Source: Saccharothrix coeruleofusca (lineage in GTDB: Bacteria > Actinomycetota > Actinomycetes > Mycobacteriales > Pseudonocardiaceae). From it: 64,000 bases of DNA. Shown piece after piece: positions 43,272 to 52,365 of this stretch. Under the pieces are notes generated by a model. The model was not told where the DNA came from. It did not search any database and worked only from the letters and a program-made list of their open reading frames with translations. Location: contig NZ_BMRG01000015.1 in the NCBI RefSeq assembly GCF_014648515.1, positions 1 through 64,000 on the forward strand, written 5' to 3'. Position 1 is the first letter of the stretch. Every line of letters starts with the position of its first letter. Position numbers and translations under genes: made by a program.

Positions 43272-44814
43272 TGGCCAGGCACCCCTTGACGAACACCGCC
43301 AGCGGTTGCTGGTGCACCGACGGCAGGTTCCACTCGTTCTCCAGGTTCTCGGCCAGGTGGTGGGTGCCCGCCAGCGCGCCGTGGCGGTAGTACCGCACCA
43401 CCGGGTGCAGGTAGCTCGCGTCGTGGGCGTTGGCGGCGTCGTTCTCCGCCACGCGCGGGACGGAGATGTCGAACGGGTCGACGCTGTCGTGGTCGGGCCC
43501 GTACTCCAGCGTGGTGACGAACCGGTGCTCGGCGTCGCCGAGGCCGCCGTCGGCGATGTAGGCGGTCGGCACCTCTTCCTGGTACAGCGCGGTGGAATCG
43601 TCGACCGTGACCACGTCGCCCATCACGGCGAACTGCTGCCACAGGGCGGAGGAGCGGTTCACGCGGGCGATGATCGCGTCGCTGATGGCCTCGGGGGTGG
43701 GCTCGACCTTCTCCGCGGGCCAGTTCTCGCCGTGGTAGCGGCTGGCCAGGATGCGGTGCAGCGCCCGGACCCCGTACCGGAAGCCGTGGATGAACCCGCT
43801 GGTGGACTTCTTGAAGTCGCGCTGCTGGGTCACCGTGCCCGCGAAGTACAGGTCGGGCACGGTGGTCGACTCGTAGGCCGGGGTCTGCTCGGGGAAGCGG
43901 TCCTTGATGACCAGCGCCGGGCGGCAGCTTTCGTCGAACACCGAGGCGTCGAAGCGGAAGCCGGTGCAGGCGATCACCCGGTCGTAGAACAGCTCGCGCA
44001 GCTTCTCCACCGTGCGGGCGTAGCGGAACACCACCCGGTAGCGGCCGTCGTCGCGGCGCTCGATGCTCTCCACGGTGCCGTCCAGGACCGCGTTCTCGGA
44101 CTTGAGCTGGTAGGTGTCGAGGAAGTTGTTGTTCACCGCGCGCAGGTGCCCGACGTAGTGCGTCTGCCAGGCCAGCTTGACCGAGTGCGGCCCGGCCAGG
44201 TGGATGACCGCGGCCTTCTCCACCAGCGCGTCGGCGGTCTCGAACCCGGAGTTGCCCTTGCCGATCACCAGGACCCGCTGGCCGGTGAAGGAGGCCGGGT
44301 CGGTGTCGAAGGTGTCGTAGCGCTCGGCGGTCTCGATGCCGGGGATCGGCGGGAGGTAGAGCTGGGACACCCCGGTGGCCATCACCAGCCGCCGCCCACG
44401 CCAGGTCCGTCCACTGTGGTCGGTGGCGGTGAAACCGCTGTCGTCCCTGCTGATCCGGGTGATGTCGGTGTCGTAGCGCACGCGCACACCGGTCTTCGAG
44501 GCGAAGTCGGACAGGTAGCGCACGAGATCGTCGGCGGCCGGGAAGTACCGCTCGCTGTAGCGGGTGAACAGCAGTTCCGGGTCGTCGCTGAGCAGCGAGT
44601 TCCAGTCCATCCGCATCCGCCGCTCCGGGTCCTGGGAGCCGGTGTGCACCTTGTTGATCGAGATCAGCTTGCGGTGGCGCGGGTACCGCGTGAAGAAGGT
44701 GCCGGGACCGCTGCCGCGCTCCAGGACGAGGTAGTCGTGACCGTCACGCTCCAGGTGGGCGGCGAGCTGCAACCCGGCGGGCCCGGCCCCGATGATCAGG
44801 TAGTCGTGCGTCAT
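43261..44814 (-). CDS. FAD-dependent NAD(P)-binding monooxygenase-like oxidoreductase
   Basis: This 517-residue flavoprotein has two dinucleotide folds: FAD site YLIIGAGPAGLQLAAHL (5-21) and NAD(P) site VLVIGKGNSGFETADAL near 188. ATGV and ACTGFRFD motifs are as in flavin-containing monooxygenases. The C-terminal 130 residues (HPVVRYYRHG, HHLAENLENEW) go beyond a minimal FMO and recall FOXRED2-like proteins; this is from memory. It is the first gene of a two-gene unit with the AMP-ligase and is divergent from the lyase across a shared palindrome. Confidence 0.82.
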   Translation of the reverse strand: MTHDYLIIGAGPAGLQLAAHLERDGHDYLVLERGSGPGTFFTRYPRHRKLISINKVHTGSQDPERRMRMDWNSLLSDDPELLFTRYSERYFPAADDLVRYLSDFASKTGVRVRYDTDITRISRDDSGFTATDHSGRTWRGRRLVMATGVSQLYLPPIPGIETAERYDTFDTDPASFTGQRVLVIGKGNSGFETADALVEKAAVIHLAGPHSVKLAWQTHYVGHLRAVNNNFLDTYQLKSENAVLDGTVESIERRDDGRYRVVFRYARTVEKLRELFYDRVIACTGFRFDASVFDESCRPALVIKDRFPEQTPAYESTTVPDLYFAGTVTQQRDFKKSTSGFIHGFRYGVRALHRILASRYHGENWPAEKVEPTPEAISDAIIARVNRSSALWQQFAVMGDVVTVDDSTALYQEEVPTAYIADGGLGDAEHRFVTTLEYGPDHDSVDPFDISVPRVAENDAANAHDASYLHPVVRYYRHGALAGTHHLAENLENEWNLPSVHQQPLAVFVKGCLASDG

Positions 44815-44831
44815 GCCGGGGAAGTTACTGG

Positions 44832-44859
44832 CGTGATCTCAGAGCCTTCTGAGATCACG
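44832..44859. promoter_or_regulatory. 28-bp perfect operator palindrome
   Basis: CGTGATCTCAG-AGCCTT-CTGAGATCACG has perfect 11-bp arms. It fills the middle of the 62-bp gap between the divergent flavoprotein and lyase genes, so one regulator could control both directions. No regulator gene lies next to it. Confidence 0.8.
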
Positions 44860-44876
44860 TCCCTAGGGTCTGGGGC

Positions 44877-46424
44877 GTGCCCAGCAACGTGCCTGCCGAC
44901 AACTCCGCCGAAGGCCCCATCGACCTCGGCGCCCCGCTGAGCCTGACCGACCTGCGCCGCGCCGCGGCACCGGTGCCCGTGGTGCTCGGCGCCCCCGTGC
45001 GCGACCGGGTGGAGCGCGGCCGGGAGTTCCTGCGCTCCGTGCTGCGCGAGCAGGACCGCCCGGTCTACGGCGCGACGACCGGTTTCGGCGCCCTCGTCGG
45101 GTTCGCGGGCCGCCAGGACGAGGCCGACCAGTGCGACAACACGCTGGCCCACCTGGGCGCGGGGCAGGGACCGGACCTGCCGCCCGAGGTGAGCCGGGCC
45201 GCGCTCCTGGTGCGCGCGTGGTCCCTCGCACAGGGCGTGTCCGGGGTGTCCGCGCACGTGGTCGACGGGCTCGCCGCGATGTTCGCGACCACGTTCGTCC
45301 CGGCGATCCCCCGCTACGGCTCGGTCGGCGCCAGCGGGGACCTGATCCCGCTGGCCTACGCCGCCCAGGCGCTGCGCGGCCGGGGCCACGCGCACTTCGA
45401 CGGGCGGCGGATGCCCGCCGACGACGCGCTGCGCCTGGCCGGGCTGACCCCGTTGTCGCTCAACGGCCGCGACGCCCTCGCGCTGGTCAACGGCACCTCG
45501 CTGACCACCGCCGCGACGGCGCTGGCACTGGCCGAGATCCGGGCCTGCCACCGCGCGGTGTGCGCGCTGACCTGCCTGCTGGTCGACCTGCTCGGCTGCG
45601 ATCCCGGCTTCCTCGACGCGCGCCTGCTCGGCGCGTACGGCCACGCGGGCGCGGGCGCCGTCGCCGAGGACATGCGCGGGGTCCTCGCCGGGCTCACCCC
45701 CAGCGGCACGCGCGCCTTGCAGGAGCCCTACAGCATCCGCTGCTCGCCGCAGCTGCTGGGCGCGGCCGAGGACGCCCTGCGCTACGTGGACGGCGTCATC
45801 CGGGCCGACCTGGGCAGCGTCAGCGACAACCCGCTGTTCTTCCCCGAGGACGGCTCGGTGGTGCACGGCGGCAACTTCTTCGGCCAGCCCGCCGCGTTCG
45901 CCGCCGACGTGCTGGCACTGGTGACCGCCCAGGTCGGCAACCTCGCCGAGCGGCAGCTCGACCTGCTGGTGGACCCGGCCCGCAACGGCGGCCTGCCACC
46001 GATGCTCGCGGCCGGTCCCGGCCAGCAGCACGGGTTGCAGGGCGTGCAGCTGGCCACCACGGCGTTCATCGCCGAACTCCGCCGCACCGCCACTCCCGCG
46101 AGCACGCAGAGCCTGCCGACCAACCTGCACAACCAGGACGTCGTGCCGTTCGGCACGCAGGCCGCGCTGCGCGCCTACGACGGCGCCGCCCTGCTGCGCC
46201 TGCTGTGCGGCTCGCTGGCGCTGGGCCTGCGGCAGGCGGCGCACGTCGGCGCTCGCCGCCCCACCGCGCCCGGCTGCGCGCGGCTGCTGGACGCGCTGGT
46301 CGAGGCGATCCCGCCGGTCGACCCGGACCGCCCGCTGGACGCCGAGGTCCGCAGGGCCGCCGAGCTGGTCACCGCGCTGGACGCCCGGCTCGCGCCCGCG
46401 AGCACCACTCGGCCCGCCCGGTGA
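44877..46424 (+). CDS. Aromatic amino-acid ammonia-lyase/aminomutase (HAL/PAL/TAL family)
   Basis: This 515-residue enzyme forms the MIO electrophile from Ala152-Ser153-Gly154 (RYGSVGASGDLIPLA). The catalytic Tyr64 lies in VYGATTGFGALVG; NNPLFF-type and QQHGLQG motifs follow. It eliminates ammonia from histidine, tyrosine or phenylalanine, or migrates the amino group. The selectivity pair reads A91-H92-L93 (NTLAHLGAGQG); a His here resembles tyrosine ammonia-lyases, though the flanks are divergent. No histidine-degradation genes are nearby, which argues against housekeeping HutH. The GTG start at 44877 is supported by nearby TCTGGGG. It is divergent from the flavoprotein/ligase unit. Confidence 0.85.
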   Translation: MPSNVPADNSAEGPIDLGAPLSLTDLRRAAAPVPVVLGAPVRDRVERGREFLRSVLREQDRPVYGATTGFGALVGFAGRQDEADQCDNTLAHLGAGQGPDLPPEVSRAALLVRAWSLAQGVSGVSAHVVDGLAAMFATTFVPAIPRYGSVGASGDLIPLAYAAQALRGRGHAHFDGRRMPADDALRLAGLTPLSLNGRDALALVNGTSLTTAATALALAEIRACHRAVCALTCLLVDLLGCDPGFLDARLLGAYGHAGAGAVAEDMRGVLAGLTPSGTRALQEPYSIRCSPQLLGAAEDALRYVDGVIRADLGSVSDNPLFFPEDGSVVHGGNFFGQPAAFAADVLALVTAQVGNLAERQLDLLVDPARNGGLPPMLAAGPGQQHGLQGVQLATTAFIAELRRTATPASTQSLPTNLHNQDVVPFGTQAALRAYDGAALLRLLCGSLALGLRQAAHVGARRPTAPGCARLLDALVEAIPPVDPDRPLDAEVRRAAELVTALDARLAPASTTRPAR

Positions 46425-46444
46425 CCGCCTCCCCGGCGACCCGG

Positions 46445-46510
46445 ACGCGCGACTCAGGGTGCGCGAACGCGCGACTCGCGGTGTCCGGGCGCGCGACTGG
46501 CGGGCTTGCC
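46445..46510. repeat. Three tandem 22-bp repeats
   Basis: Three units starting at 46445, 46467 and 46489 share the core CGCGCGACT followed by a GC-rich half (first two units ACGCGCGACTC). They lie in the short gap between the lyase and kinase genes and run into the 3' end of the kinase, encoding its last residues. They look like a short intergenic repeat family rather than coding sequence. Confidence 0.55.
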
Positions 46511-47737
46511 ACCGCGAGGAGCGGGGACCTGCGCGACCCCTGGCAGGCGGATGGTGAACTCCGCGCCGCGACCGGGGTGGCCGACGGCCTCCACCGTGCC
46601 GCCGTGGCTGGTGACGACCTCGCGGAGCAGGGCGAGGCCCAGCCCGTACCGGCGCTCCCCGGCCCCTGGTCCGCGGTGGAAGCGGTCGAACAGCCGGTCG
46701 GCCCAGGCCGGGTCGAACCCGTCACCGGTGTCGGCCACGGTCAGCGCGACCACTCCCCCGGCCCGCCCCATGCTCAGCGCGACCCGGCCGCCCGGCGGGG
46801 TGTGCCCGACCGCGTTGGCCAGCAGCTCGCCGACCGCGCGGCGCAGGGCCGAGTCCACGCCCCTGACCAGCAGGGGCCCGTCCGGGCGGTCGACGGTGAG
46901 GGTGAGCTGCCGCTCCGCCGCGCGCTCGGCCTCGGCGGCCACCGCGGACTCGGCGACCTCGGCCAGGTCGACCGGTCCGCGGTCGGCGTCGGCGGGGTCC
47001 GCGGTGAGCCGCGCGGACAGCAGCAGGTCGTCGATGATCTCGCCGAACCGGCGGATCGAGCCCGCGAGCCGGTCCAGCCCGGCCAGGTGCTCCACCGGCA
47101 GGGCCGCCGCCACCGCGCGGCGGCTGAGCACCTGCACCCTGGTGTACGCCCTGGCCACCGGGGTGCGCAGCTCGTGGCTGGCGTCGGTGATGAACCGGCG
47201 CTGCTTGGCCAGCGCCTCGGCCAGCGGCGCGACCGCCCGTCTGCCCACGACCACGCCGGTGACCACCGCGGCGAGCAGGCCCACCAGCTCGCCGACGGCC
47301 AGCGCGGCCAGCAGGAAGCGCCGGTCGGCCAGCTGGTAGCGCAGGTCGGCGACGGCCTGGACCGCGCCGCCGCCGCGGGGCTGCGTGCGGACCGCGTACG
47401 AGGTGCCGTCGCGCTCGACGGTGCGCTCCACGGCCGACCGCGAGGCGCGCACCGCTTCCAGGTCTTCGCGCAGCGGGAACCCGGCGGGCCCCCGCGCCGG
47501 AGCGTCGTCGAGCGTGAACAGCCACGTGCACGGGGGCGGGGCCGCCGGGTCGCCGCGCTCGGCGTTGTAGCGCAGCTCCCGCCACACCCGGTCGTCCTGC
47601 CGGTGGACCAGCACGCCGTAGGCGATGCAGCCGACCAGCGCGACCACCGCGGTGATCACCAGTCCGGTCAGCGCGCCGACCTTGACCCCCGCCCGCCGGA
47701 CCGCGGCCCGCTCGGCCTGGGCCCACGACCCGCTCAC
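46454..47737 (-). CDS. Sensor histidine kinase (OmpR-system)
   Basis: This 427-residue membrane kinase has two hydrophobic helices (about 24-46 and 135-160) framing an extracytoplasmic sensor domain with CTWLFTLDD. The phospho-acceptor is in ITDASHELRTPVARAYTRV near 193; ATP-binding boxes are ELLANAVGHTPPGG, DTGDGFD and YGLGLALL. Its start overlaps the stop of the cognate response regulator by 4 bp. The final 20 residues (KPASRAPGHRESRVRAP) are encoded by a short tandem repeat and look like an invaded C-terminus. Confidence 0.9.
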   Translation of the reverse strand: MSGSWAQAERAAVRRAGVKVGALTGLVITAVVALVGCIAYGVLVHRQDDRVWRELRYNAERGDPAAPPPCTWLFTLDDAPARGPAGFPLREDLEAVRASRSAVERTVERDGTSYAVRTQPRGGGAVQAVADLRYQLADRRFLLAALAVGELVGLLAAVVTGVVVGRRAVAPLAEALAKQRRFITDASHELRTPVARAYTRVQVLSRRAVAAALPVEHLAGLDRLAGSIRRFGEIIDDLLLSARLTADPADADRGPVDLAEVAESAVAAEAERAAERQLTLTVDRPDGPLLVRGVDSALRRAVGELLANAVGHTPPGGRVALSMGRAGGVVALTVADTGDGFDPAWADRLFDRFHRGPGAGERRYGLGLALLREVVTSHGGTVEAVGHPGRGAEFTIRLPGVAQVPAPRGGKPASRAPGHRESRVRAP

Positions 47738-48420
47738 AGCGCGCCCAGCCGGTAGCCCCGGCCGTGCACCGTGCGCACCACCTGGCGGCCCAGCTTGCGC
47801 CGCAGGTAGTAGACGTAGGTGTCCACTATGGAGGGTGCGGGCGCTTCGTGGAAGACCTCGCGGCGCAACCGCGTCCGCGAGTGCACTGCCTCCGGTCGGC
47901 TCGCCAGCACCCGCAGCAGCTCGAACTCGCGCTGCGCGAGTCCCACCCGCTGCCCGTCGGGCAGCACGACCTCGCGCAGGCCGAGGTCCAGGTGCGCCGC
48001 GCCGACGCGCAGCACGCCGGTGGCCTCCAGCGCACGCCTGCTCAGCGCCCTGATCCGGGCGCTGAGCTCGTCCAGGTCGAACGGCTTGACCAGGTAGTCG
48101 TCGGCGCCCGCGTCCAGGCCGTCGACCCGGTCGCGCACCGTGCCCATCGCGGTCAGCAGCAGCGCCCTGGCCCGGACCTCCTTGGAGCGCAGCCGGACCA
48201 GCAGGTCCAGCCCGCCCAGCACGGGCAGCCCGCGGTCGATGACCACGACGTCGTAGCGGCGGGTCAGGCCCAGGTGCAGCCCCCGCTGACCGTCCGTGGC
48301 CACGTCCACGTCATAGCCCTCGTCGCTCAGCGCGCCGCTGAGCAGTTCCACGAGTTCGTCGTCGTCCTCGACCAGCAGCAGCCTGCAAGGGCCGGGTGGT
48401 CTTCGTCCGGTGGCCAGCAC
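47734..48420 (-). CDS. OmpR-family response regulator
   Basis: This 228-residue protein has a receiver domain (acidic pocket VEDDDELVE near 17, phospho-acceptor in VVIDRGLPVLGGL, conserved KPFDLDEL) and a C-terminal winged helix (LAQREFELLRVLASRPEAV to YVYYLRRKLG). The first about 10 residues are an extension before the usual start; GTG at 48420 is taken by default. It forms one operon with the kinase that follows. Confidence 0.92.
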   Translation of the reverse strand: MLATGRRPPGPCRLLLVEDDDELVELLSGALSDEGYDVDVATDGQRGLHLGLTRRYDVVVIDRGLPVLGGLDLLVRLRSKEVRARALLLTAMGTVRDRVDGLDAGADDYLVKPFDLDELSARIRALSRRALEATGVLRVGAAHLDLGLREVVLPDGQRVGLAQREFELLRVLASRPEAVHSRTRLRREVFHEAPAPSIVDTYVYYLRRKLGRQVVRTVHGRGYRLGAL

Positions 48421-48636
48421 ACCGTCAGAATCCCACCGGACTTGATCTCGTCAAGCGACGAATGGATCACTGTGCGTGATTGACAGCAAACTCCGAAGTT
48501 CGGCCTTCCCGCGCCGCCCGACGATCGCGGGGAAGATTCCTCCGGGCCGCTGTCCATTCGGCGGTGTCCCGTTCGTGGTGATGTCGTGCGGCGGCCCCGC
48601 CGCACGACAGCGGGACACGACCCAGGGAGTCAGACC

Positions 48637-48984
48637 GTGAAGTACATGCTGCTGATCATGGCCGATGCCGTCGACGAGAACGGCGGCGCGGCCGGGTGCT
48701 CGGTCGAGGACTGGGTGGCCTACGACAAGCAGGTGCGGGAGGCCGGGATCTTCGTCTCCGGGGAGTCGCTGGCCGACCTGGTCACCGCCACCACCGTGCG
48801 GGTCGGCCAGGACGGCGGGCGGATCGTCACCGACGGGCCGTTCGCCGAGAGCCGGGAGCTGCTGGGCGGCTTCTACGTGATCGACGTGCCGGACCTGGAC
48901 GCCGCGCTGGACTGGGCCGCGCGCTGCCCCGGCGCGCGGGACGGGGCCGTCGTGGTCCGCCCGGTCGCCGGGTTCGGGGGCTGA
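48637..48984 (+). CDS. YCII/DGPF-domain protein, ECF42 partner
   Basis: This 115-residue YCII-like protein carries the DGPF motif at 66-69 (IVTDGPFAESREL) and begins MKYMLLIMADA. The start is the GTG at 48637, preceded by CCAGGGAG. DGPF proteins are the conserved neighbours of ECF42 sigma factors, whose gene follows after 5 bp. They are direct targets of those sigma factors in studied species. The biochemical role is unknown. Confidence 0.88.
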   Translation: MKYMLLIMADAVDENGGAAGCSVEDWVAYDKQVREAGIFVSGESLADLVTATTVRVGQDGGRIVTDGPFAESRELLGGFYVIDVPDLDAALDWAARCPGARDGAVVVRPVAGFGG

Positions 48985-48989
48985 GCGCG

Positions 48990-50261
48990 GTGGACGAGCG
49001 GACCGCCGGGTCGCCGGTGGCGTCGGTGGAGGCGGTGTTCCGGGAGGAGCGCGGCAGGCTCCTGGCGGCCCTCGTCCGCCGCTTCGGCGACCTGGACCTG
49101 GCCGAGGAGGTCACCTCCGAGGCGGTCGAGGCCGCGCTGGCGCGCTGGCCGGTCGAGGGCGTCCCGCCCAGCCCCGGCGGGTGGCTGGTGACCACCGCGC
49201 GCCGCAAGGCCGTGGACCGGCTGCGGCGCGACCAGGTCCTGGCCACCCGGCTGGCCCTGTTGCGGGTGGAGGCGGAGCGGGCGGGCCCGGTCCCGGCCGC
49301 GGAGGCGGGGGCGGGCGGCGAGCTGCCCGACGAGCGGCTGCTGCTGTTCTTCACCTGCGCCCACCCGGCGCTGGCGGCCGAGGACCGCGCGGCGCTGACC
49401 CTGCACTGCCTGGCCGGGCTGACCACGCCCGAGGTGGCGCGGACCTTCCTGGTGCGGCCCGCGACGATGGCCAAGCGGATCACGCGGGCCAAGAGGAAGA
49501 TCCGCGAAGCCCGCATCCCCTTCCGCGTGCCGGGCGCGGACGAGTGGCCCGAGCGGCTGCCCGGCGTGCTCCAGGTGGTCTACTCGATCTTCACCGAGGG
49601 CTACGCGGCCAGCGCGGGCCCGCACCTGCAGCGGCTCGACCTCGCCGAGGAGGCCATCCGACTGGCCCGCATCCTGCGCCGGTTGCTGCCCCGCGAGCGG
49701 GAGGTCGCGGGGCTGCTCGGGCTGGTGCTGCTGGTCCACGCCCGGCGCGGCGCCCGCACCGGCCCCGAGGGCGAACCGGTGCTGCTGCACGAGCAGGACC
49801 GGGCCCGCTGGGACCGCCCGATGATCCAGGAGGGCCTGGGGCTGGTGCCCGTGGCGCTGACCGGCGGCCCACCCGGCCCGTACGGGGTGCAGGCCGCGAT
49901 CGCCGCCCTGCACGACGAGGCCCCGTCGCTGGAGGCCACCGACTGGCCCCAGGTCGTCGCGCTCTACGACGTGCTGCTCGCGCTGGCGCCTTCCCCGGTC
50001 GTCGCGCTGAACCGGGCGGTGGCGGTGGCGATGCGCGACGGCCCGCGAGCGGGCCTCGCGCTGCTCGACGAACTGGCGGGCGAGCCGCTGCTGCGCGACC
50101 ACCACCCCTACCCGGCCGCCAGGGCCGACCTGCTGCACCGGCTCGGCCGCCACGCCGAGGCCGCCGAGTCCTACCGCGAGGCGCTGGATTTGGCGGGCAC
50201 CGAGCCCGAACGCGCGCTGCTGCGGCGCAGGCTGGAGGCGGCGCGGCGGCGCGAGCGGTGA
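48990..50261 (+). CDS. ECF42-family RNA polymerase sigma factor
   Basis: This sigma factor has 423 residues: sigma regions 2 and 4 in the first 180 (VTSEAVEAALARWPVEGVP, CLAGLTTPEVARTFLVRPAT) and a long C-terminal TPR-like domain (FTEGYAAS, LLVHARRGAR, ALLDELAGEPLLRDHHPYPA) typical of ECF42/SigG-like proteins. The extension replaces an anti-sigma factor. The GTG at 48990 is chosen because it follows the DGPF gene closely and the sigma region begins soon after. Confidence 0.9.
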   Translation: MDERTAGSPVASVEAVFREERGRLLAALVRRFGDLDLAEEVTSEAVEAALARWPVEGVPPSPGGWLVTTARRKAVDRLRRDQVLATRLALLRVEAERAGPVPAAEAGAGGELPDERLLLFFTCAHPALAAEDRAALTLHCLAGLTTPEVARTFLVRPATMAKRITRAKRKIREARIPFRVPGADEWPERLPGVLQVVYSIFTEGYAASAGPHLQRLDLAEEAIRLARILRRLLPREREVAGLLGLVLLVHARRGARTGPEGEPVLLHEQDRARWDRPMIQEGLGLVPVALTGGPPGPYGVQAAIAALHDEAPSLEATDWPQVVALYDVLLALAPSPVVALNRAVAVAMRDGPRAGLALLDELAGEPLLRDHHPYPAARADLLHRLGRHAEAAESYREALDLAGTEPERALLRRRLEAARRRER

Positions 50262-50274
50262 GCAGGAGGCCCGC

Positions 50275-50940
50275 TCACCGCAGGCGGGGGGCGAGCAGGA
50301 GGCCGGTCACCGCGTCGGTGAGCGCTTCGCCGACGAACGCCCAGTCCGCGGGCACACCGGTGCCTGCGGCGACGCGCTCCTGCTGGGCGCAGGTGTGGAT
50401 GATCGCCAGCCGCGCCGCCTGGGTGCGCAGCGCCACCTCGGCGGGCGACAGGTCGGGGGCGAGGGCCCACACCGCGGCCAGGCTCTCCTCGACGTAGGGC
50501 ACCAGCAGTGGGTCCGCGCGCACGCCGCTGTCCAGCGCCGGGTCGGTGGCGACCTGGGCGGCGAACCGGGCGTACCAGCTGGGCACGCCCAGCTCGGCGA
50601 GGTGCTCGGTGTGCGGCAGGACCAGGCAGGCGATGTGCTCGCGGGGATCGGCGGACCCCCTGGTCGCCTCGACCCTGCGCCGCAGGCGTCGCCCGATCGG
50701 TTCGGCGTGGGCGAGGGCGATGGCGCGGATCACGTCGGCGCGGGTGCCGAAGTGGTAGGTCAACGCGGAGTTGTTGGCCTGCCCGGCGGCTTCGACGATC
50801 TGCCGGTTGGACACCTGCGCGAGCCCGCGTTCGGCGTACAGGCGCTCGGCGGTGCGCAGCAGCAGCGCGCGAGTGGCCTCCGCCTGCTCCTGACGCGAAC
50901 CCGGCCGCGAAGACGACGTGTCGCTGTTCACGCCGGTCAT
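50275..50940 (-). CDS. TetR-family regulator
   Basis: This 221-residue regulator has its helix-turn-helix in AQVSNRQIVEAAGQANNSAL near 42-61, followed by TYHFGTRADVI. The C-terminal domain is helical and unassigned. The ATG has GGGAGAGG upstream. It is divergent from the P450-aldo/keto reductase pair across an AT-rich 132-bp gap, so it most likely represses that pair and itself. Confidence 0.87.
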   Translation of the reverse strand: MTGVNSDTSSSRPGSRQEQAEATRALLLRTAERLYAERGLAQVSNRQIVEAAGQANNSALTYHFGTRADVIRAIALAHAEPIGRRLRRRVEATRGSADPREHIACLVLPHTEHLAELGVPSWYARFAAQVATDPALDSGVRADPLLVPYVEESLAAVWALAPDLSPAEVALRTQAARLAIIHTCAQQERVAAGTGVPADWAFVGEALTDAVTGLLLAPRLR

Positions 50941-51025
50941 CCTCTCCCCACCCGGCCCAGCGGTCGCGATGACCTATCTATACAAAGAGTCACGGAGGTA
51001 TATCGGAAAGTAAGCAGACAATCAT

Positions 51026-51038
51026 CTGACTTAATCAG
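51026..51038. promoter_or_regulatory. Candidate TetR operator in AT-rich promoter
   Basis: CTGACTTAATCAG is a 4-5-4 dyad in an unusually AT-rich stretch (50970-51040) between the TetR gene and the P450. Nearby ATCTATACAAAG and GGTATATC could be promoter parts. The assignment rests on position and symmetry only. Confidence 0.4.
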
Positions 51039-51072
51039 TACGGTGGAACGCACCCCTCCCGAGGAGCCGACG

Positions 51073-52275
51073 ATGACCACCGCGGAACCCAGGCCCTACC
51101 CGTTCACCCCACCGGACCGCCTGGAACCCGACCCGCAGCTGTCGACGCTGCGAGCCCGGCAACCCCTGGTCCGGGTACAACTGCCCTACGGCGAACCGGC
51201 GTGGCTGGCGACCCGGTACGAGGACGTCCGGACCGTCCTCGGCGACCCCCGGTTCAGCCGGGCCGGGGCCGCGGGCCGCGACCAACCACGACTGCGCCCC
51301 CACCCCACCCCGCCCGACAACATCCTGAGCCTGGACCCACCCGACCACACCCGGCTGCGCAGACTGGTCGCCAAGGCGTTCACCACCCGCCGGGTCGAGC
51401 GGCTGCGCCCACGGGTCCAGCGGATCGCCGACGAACTGGTCGACTCGATGCTCACCCAGGGCCCACCGGCCGACCTGGTCGAGGACTTCGCCCTGCCACT
51501 GCCCATCACCGTCATCTGCGAACTGCTCGGCGTGCCCCTCCACGACCGGGCGGACTTCCGCACCTGGTCCGACGCCGTGCTGTCCACCACCAAGTTCACC
51601 CCCGAACAGATCCGCGACAACGTCGGGAAACTGCGCGGCTACGTGCGGGACCTCATCGCCCAACGCCGCCGGACCGCCACCGACGACCTGCTCAGCGGCC
51701 TGGTCGCCGCCCGCGACGACGAGGACCGCCTCTCCGAGGACGAGATGCTGTCACTGGCCGAGACGCTGCTCGTCGCGGGACACGAGACCACCGCCTCGCA
51801 GATCCCCAACTTCGTGTACGTGCTGCTGACCCACCCCGACCAGCTGGAACGCCTGCGCGCCGACCCCGGACTGGTACCACTCGCGGTCGAAGAGCTGATG
51901 CGCTACGTCCCGCTCGGCGTCGGCGCGAGCATCCCCCGCTACGCCCTGGAGGACGTCGAGCTCAGCGGCGTGCTGGTGCGCGCGGGCGAACCCGTCCTGG
52001 CCTCGCTGAACTCCGCCAACCGCGACGAATCCGCCTACACCGACCCCGACCGGCTCGACCTGACCCGCCAACAGGCCTCCCACGTGGGCTTCGGCCACGG
52101 AGCACACCACTGCCTGGGCGCTCCGCTGGCCAGGGTGGAACTCCAGATCGCCCTGCGAGTCCTGCTGCGACGGCTGCCCGGCCTGCGCTTCGCCGAAGAC
52201 CCCGACGCCTGCGTCGAGTGGAAGCAGGGCCTGTCCCTGTCCGGCCCCACCCGCATGTCGATCACCTGGGACTGA
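51073..52275 (+). CDS. Cytochrome P450
   Basis: This 400-residue soluble bacterial P450 (CYP105/107-like length) has the I-helix oxygen motif LVAGHETTASQ near 236, ExxR in VEELMRY near 276, and the heme-cysteine loop GFGHGAHHCLGAPLARVEL near 337. It hydroxylates an unknown small molecule with electrons from a ferredoxin; no ferredoxin gene is adjacent. The ATG at 51073 follows GAGGAG. Codons ending in A (gaa, cca, cga, caa) are more frequent than in the neighbouring sigma gene, a style shared by the following reductase. Confidence 0.92.
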   Translation: MTTAEPRPYPFTPPDRLEPDPQLSTLRARQPLVRVQLPYGEPAWLATRYEDVRTVLGDPRFSRAGAAGRDQPRLRPHPTPPDNILSLDPPDHTRLRRLVAKAFTTRRVERLRPRVQRIADELVDSMLTQGPPADLVEDFALPLPITVICELLGVPLHDRADFRTWSDAVLSTTKFTPEQIRDNVGKLRGYVRDLIAQRRRTATDDLLSGLVAARDDEDRLSEDEMLSLAETLLVAGHETTASQIPNFVYVLLTHPDQLERLRADPGLVPLAVEELMRYVPLGVGASIPRYALEDVELSGVLVRAGEPVLASLNSANRDESAYTDPDRLDLTRQQASHVGFGHGAHHCLGAPLARVELQIALRVLLRRLPGLRFAEDPDACVEWKQGLSLSGPTRMSITWD

Positions 52276-52365
52276 CCACCAGGCACCACGCCCCCCGCCG
52301 GGCGCGGTGCCGGACACGGGATCACCAGGCACCCTGGAGACCTCGGACGGACGAAAGGCGCTCAC

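Noticed and set aside
41808-46424. Photoactive yellow protein chromophore cluster (lyase plus ligase)
   Set aside because: No PYP-like small PAS protein is encoded nearby, and the flavin oxidoreductase is not part of that pathway.
44877-46424. Housekeeping histidine ammonia-lyase HutH
   Set aside because: No other hut gene is adjacent, and the selectivity region (AHLGAGQG) does not match the HutH pattern I know, so I keep a broader aromatic-lyase call.
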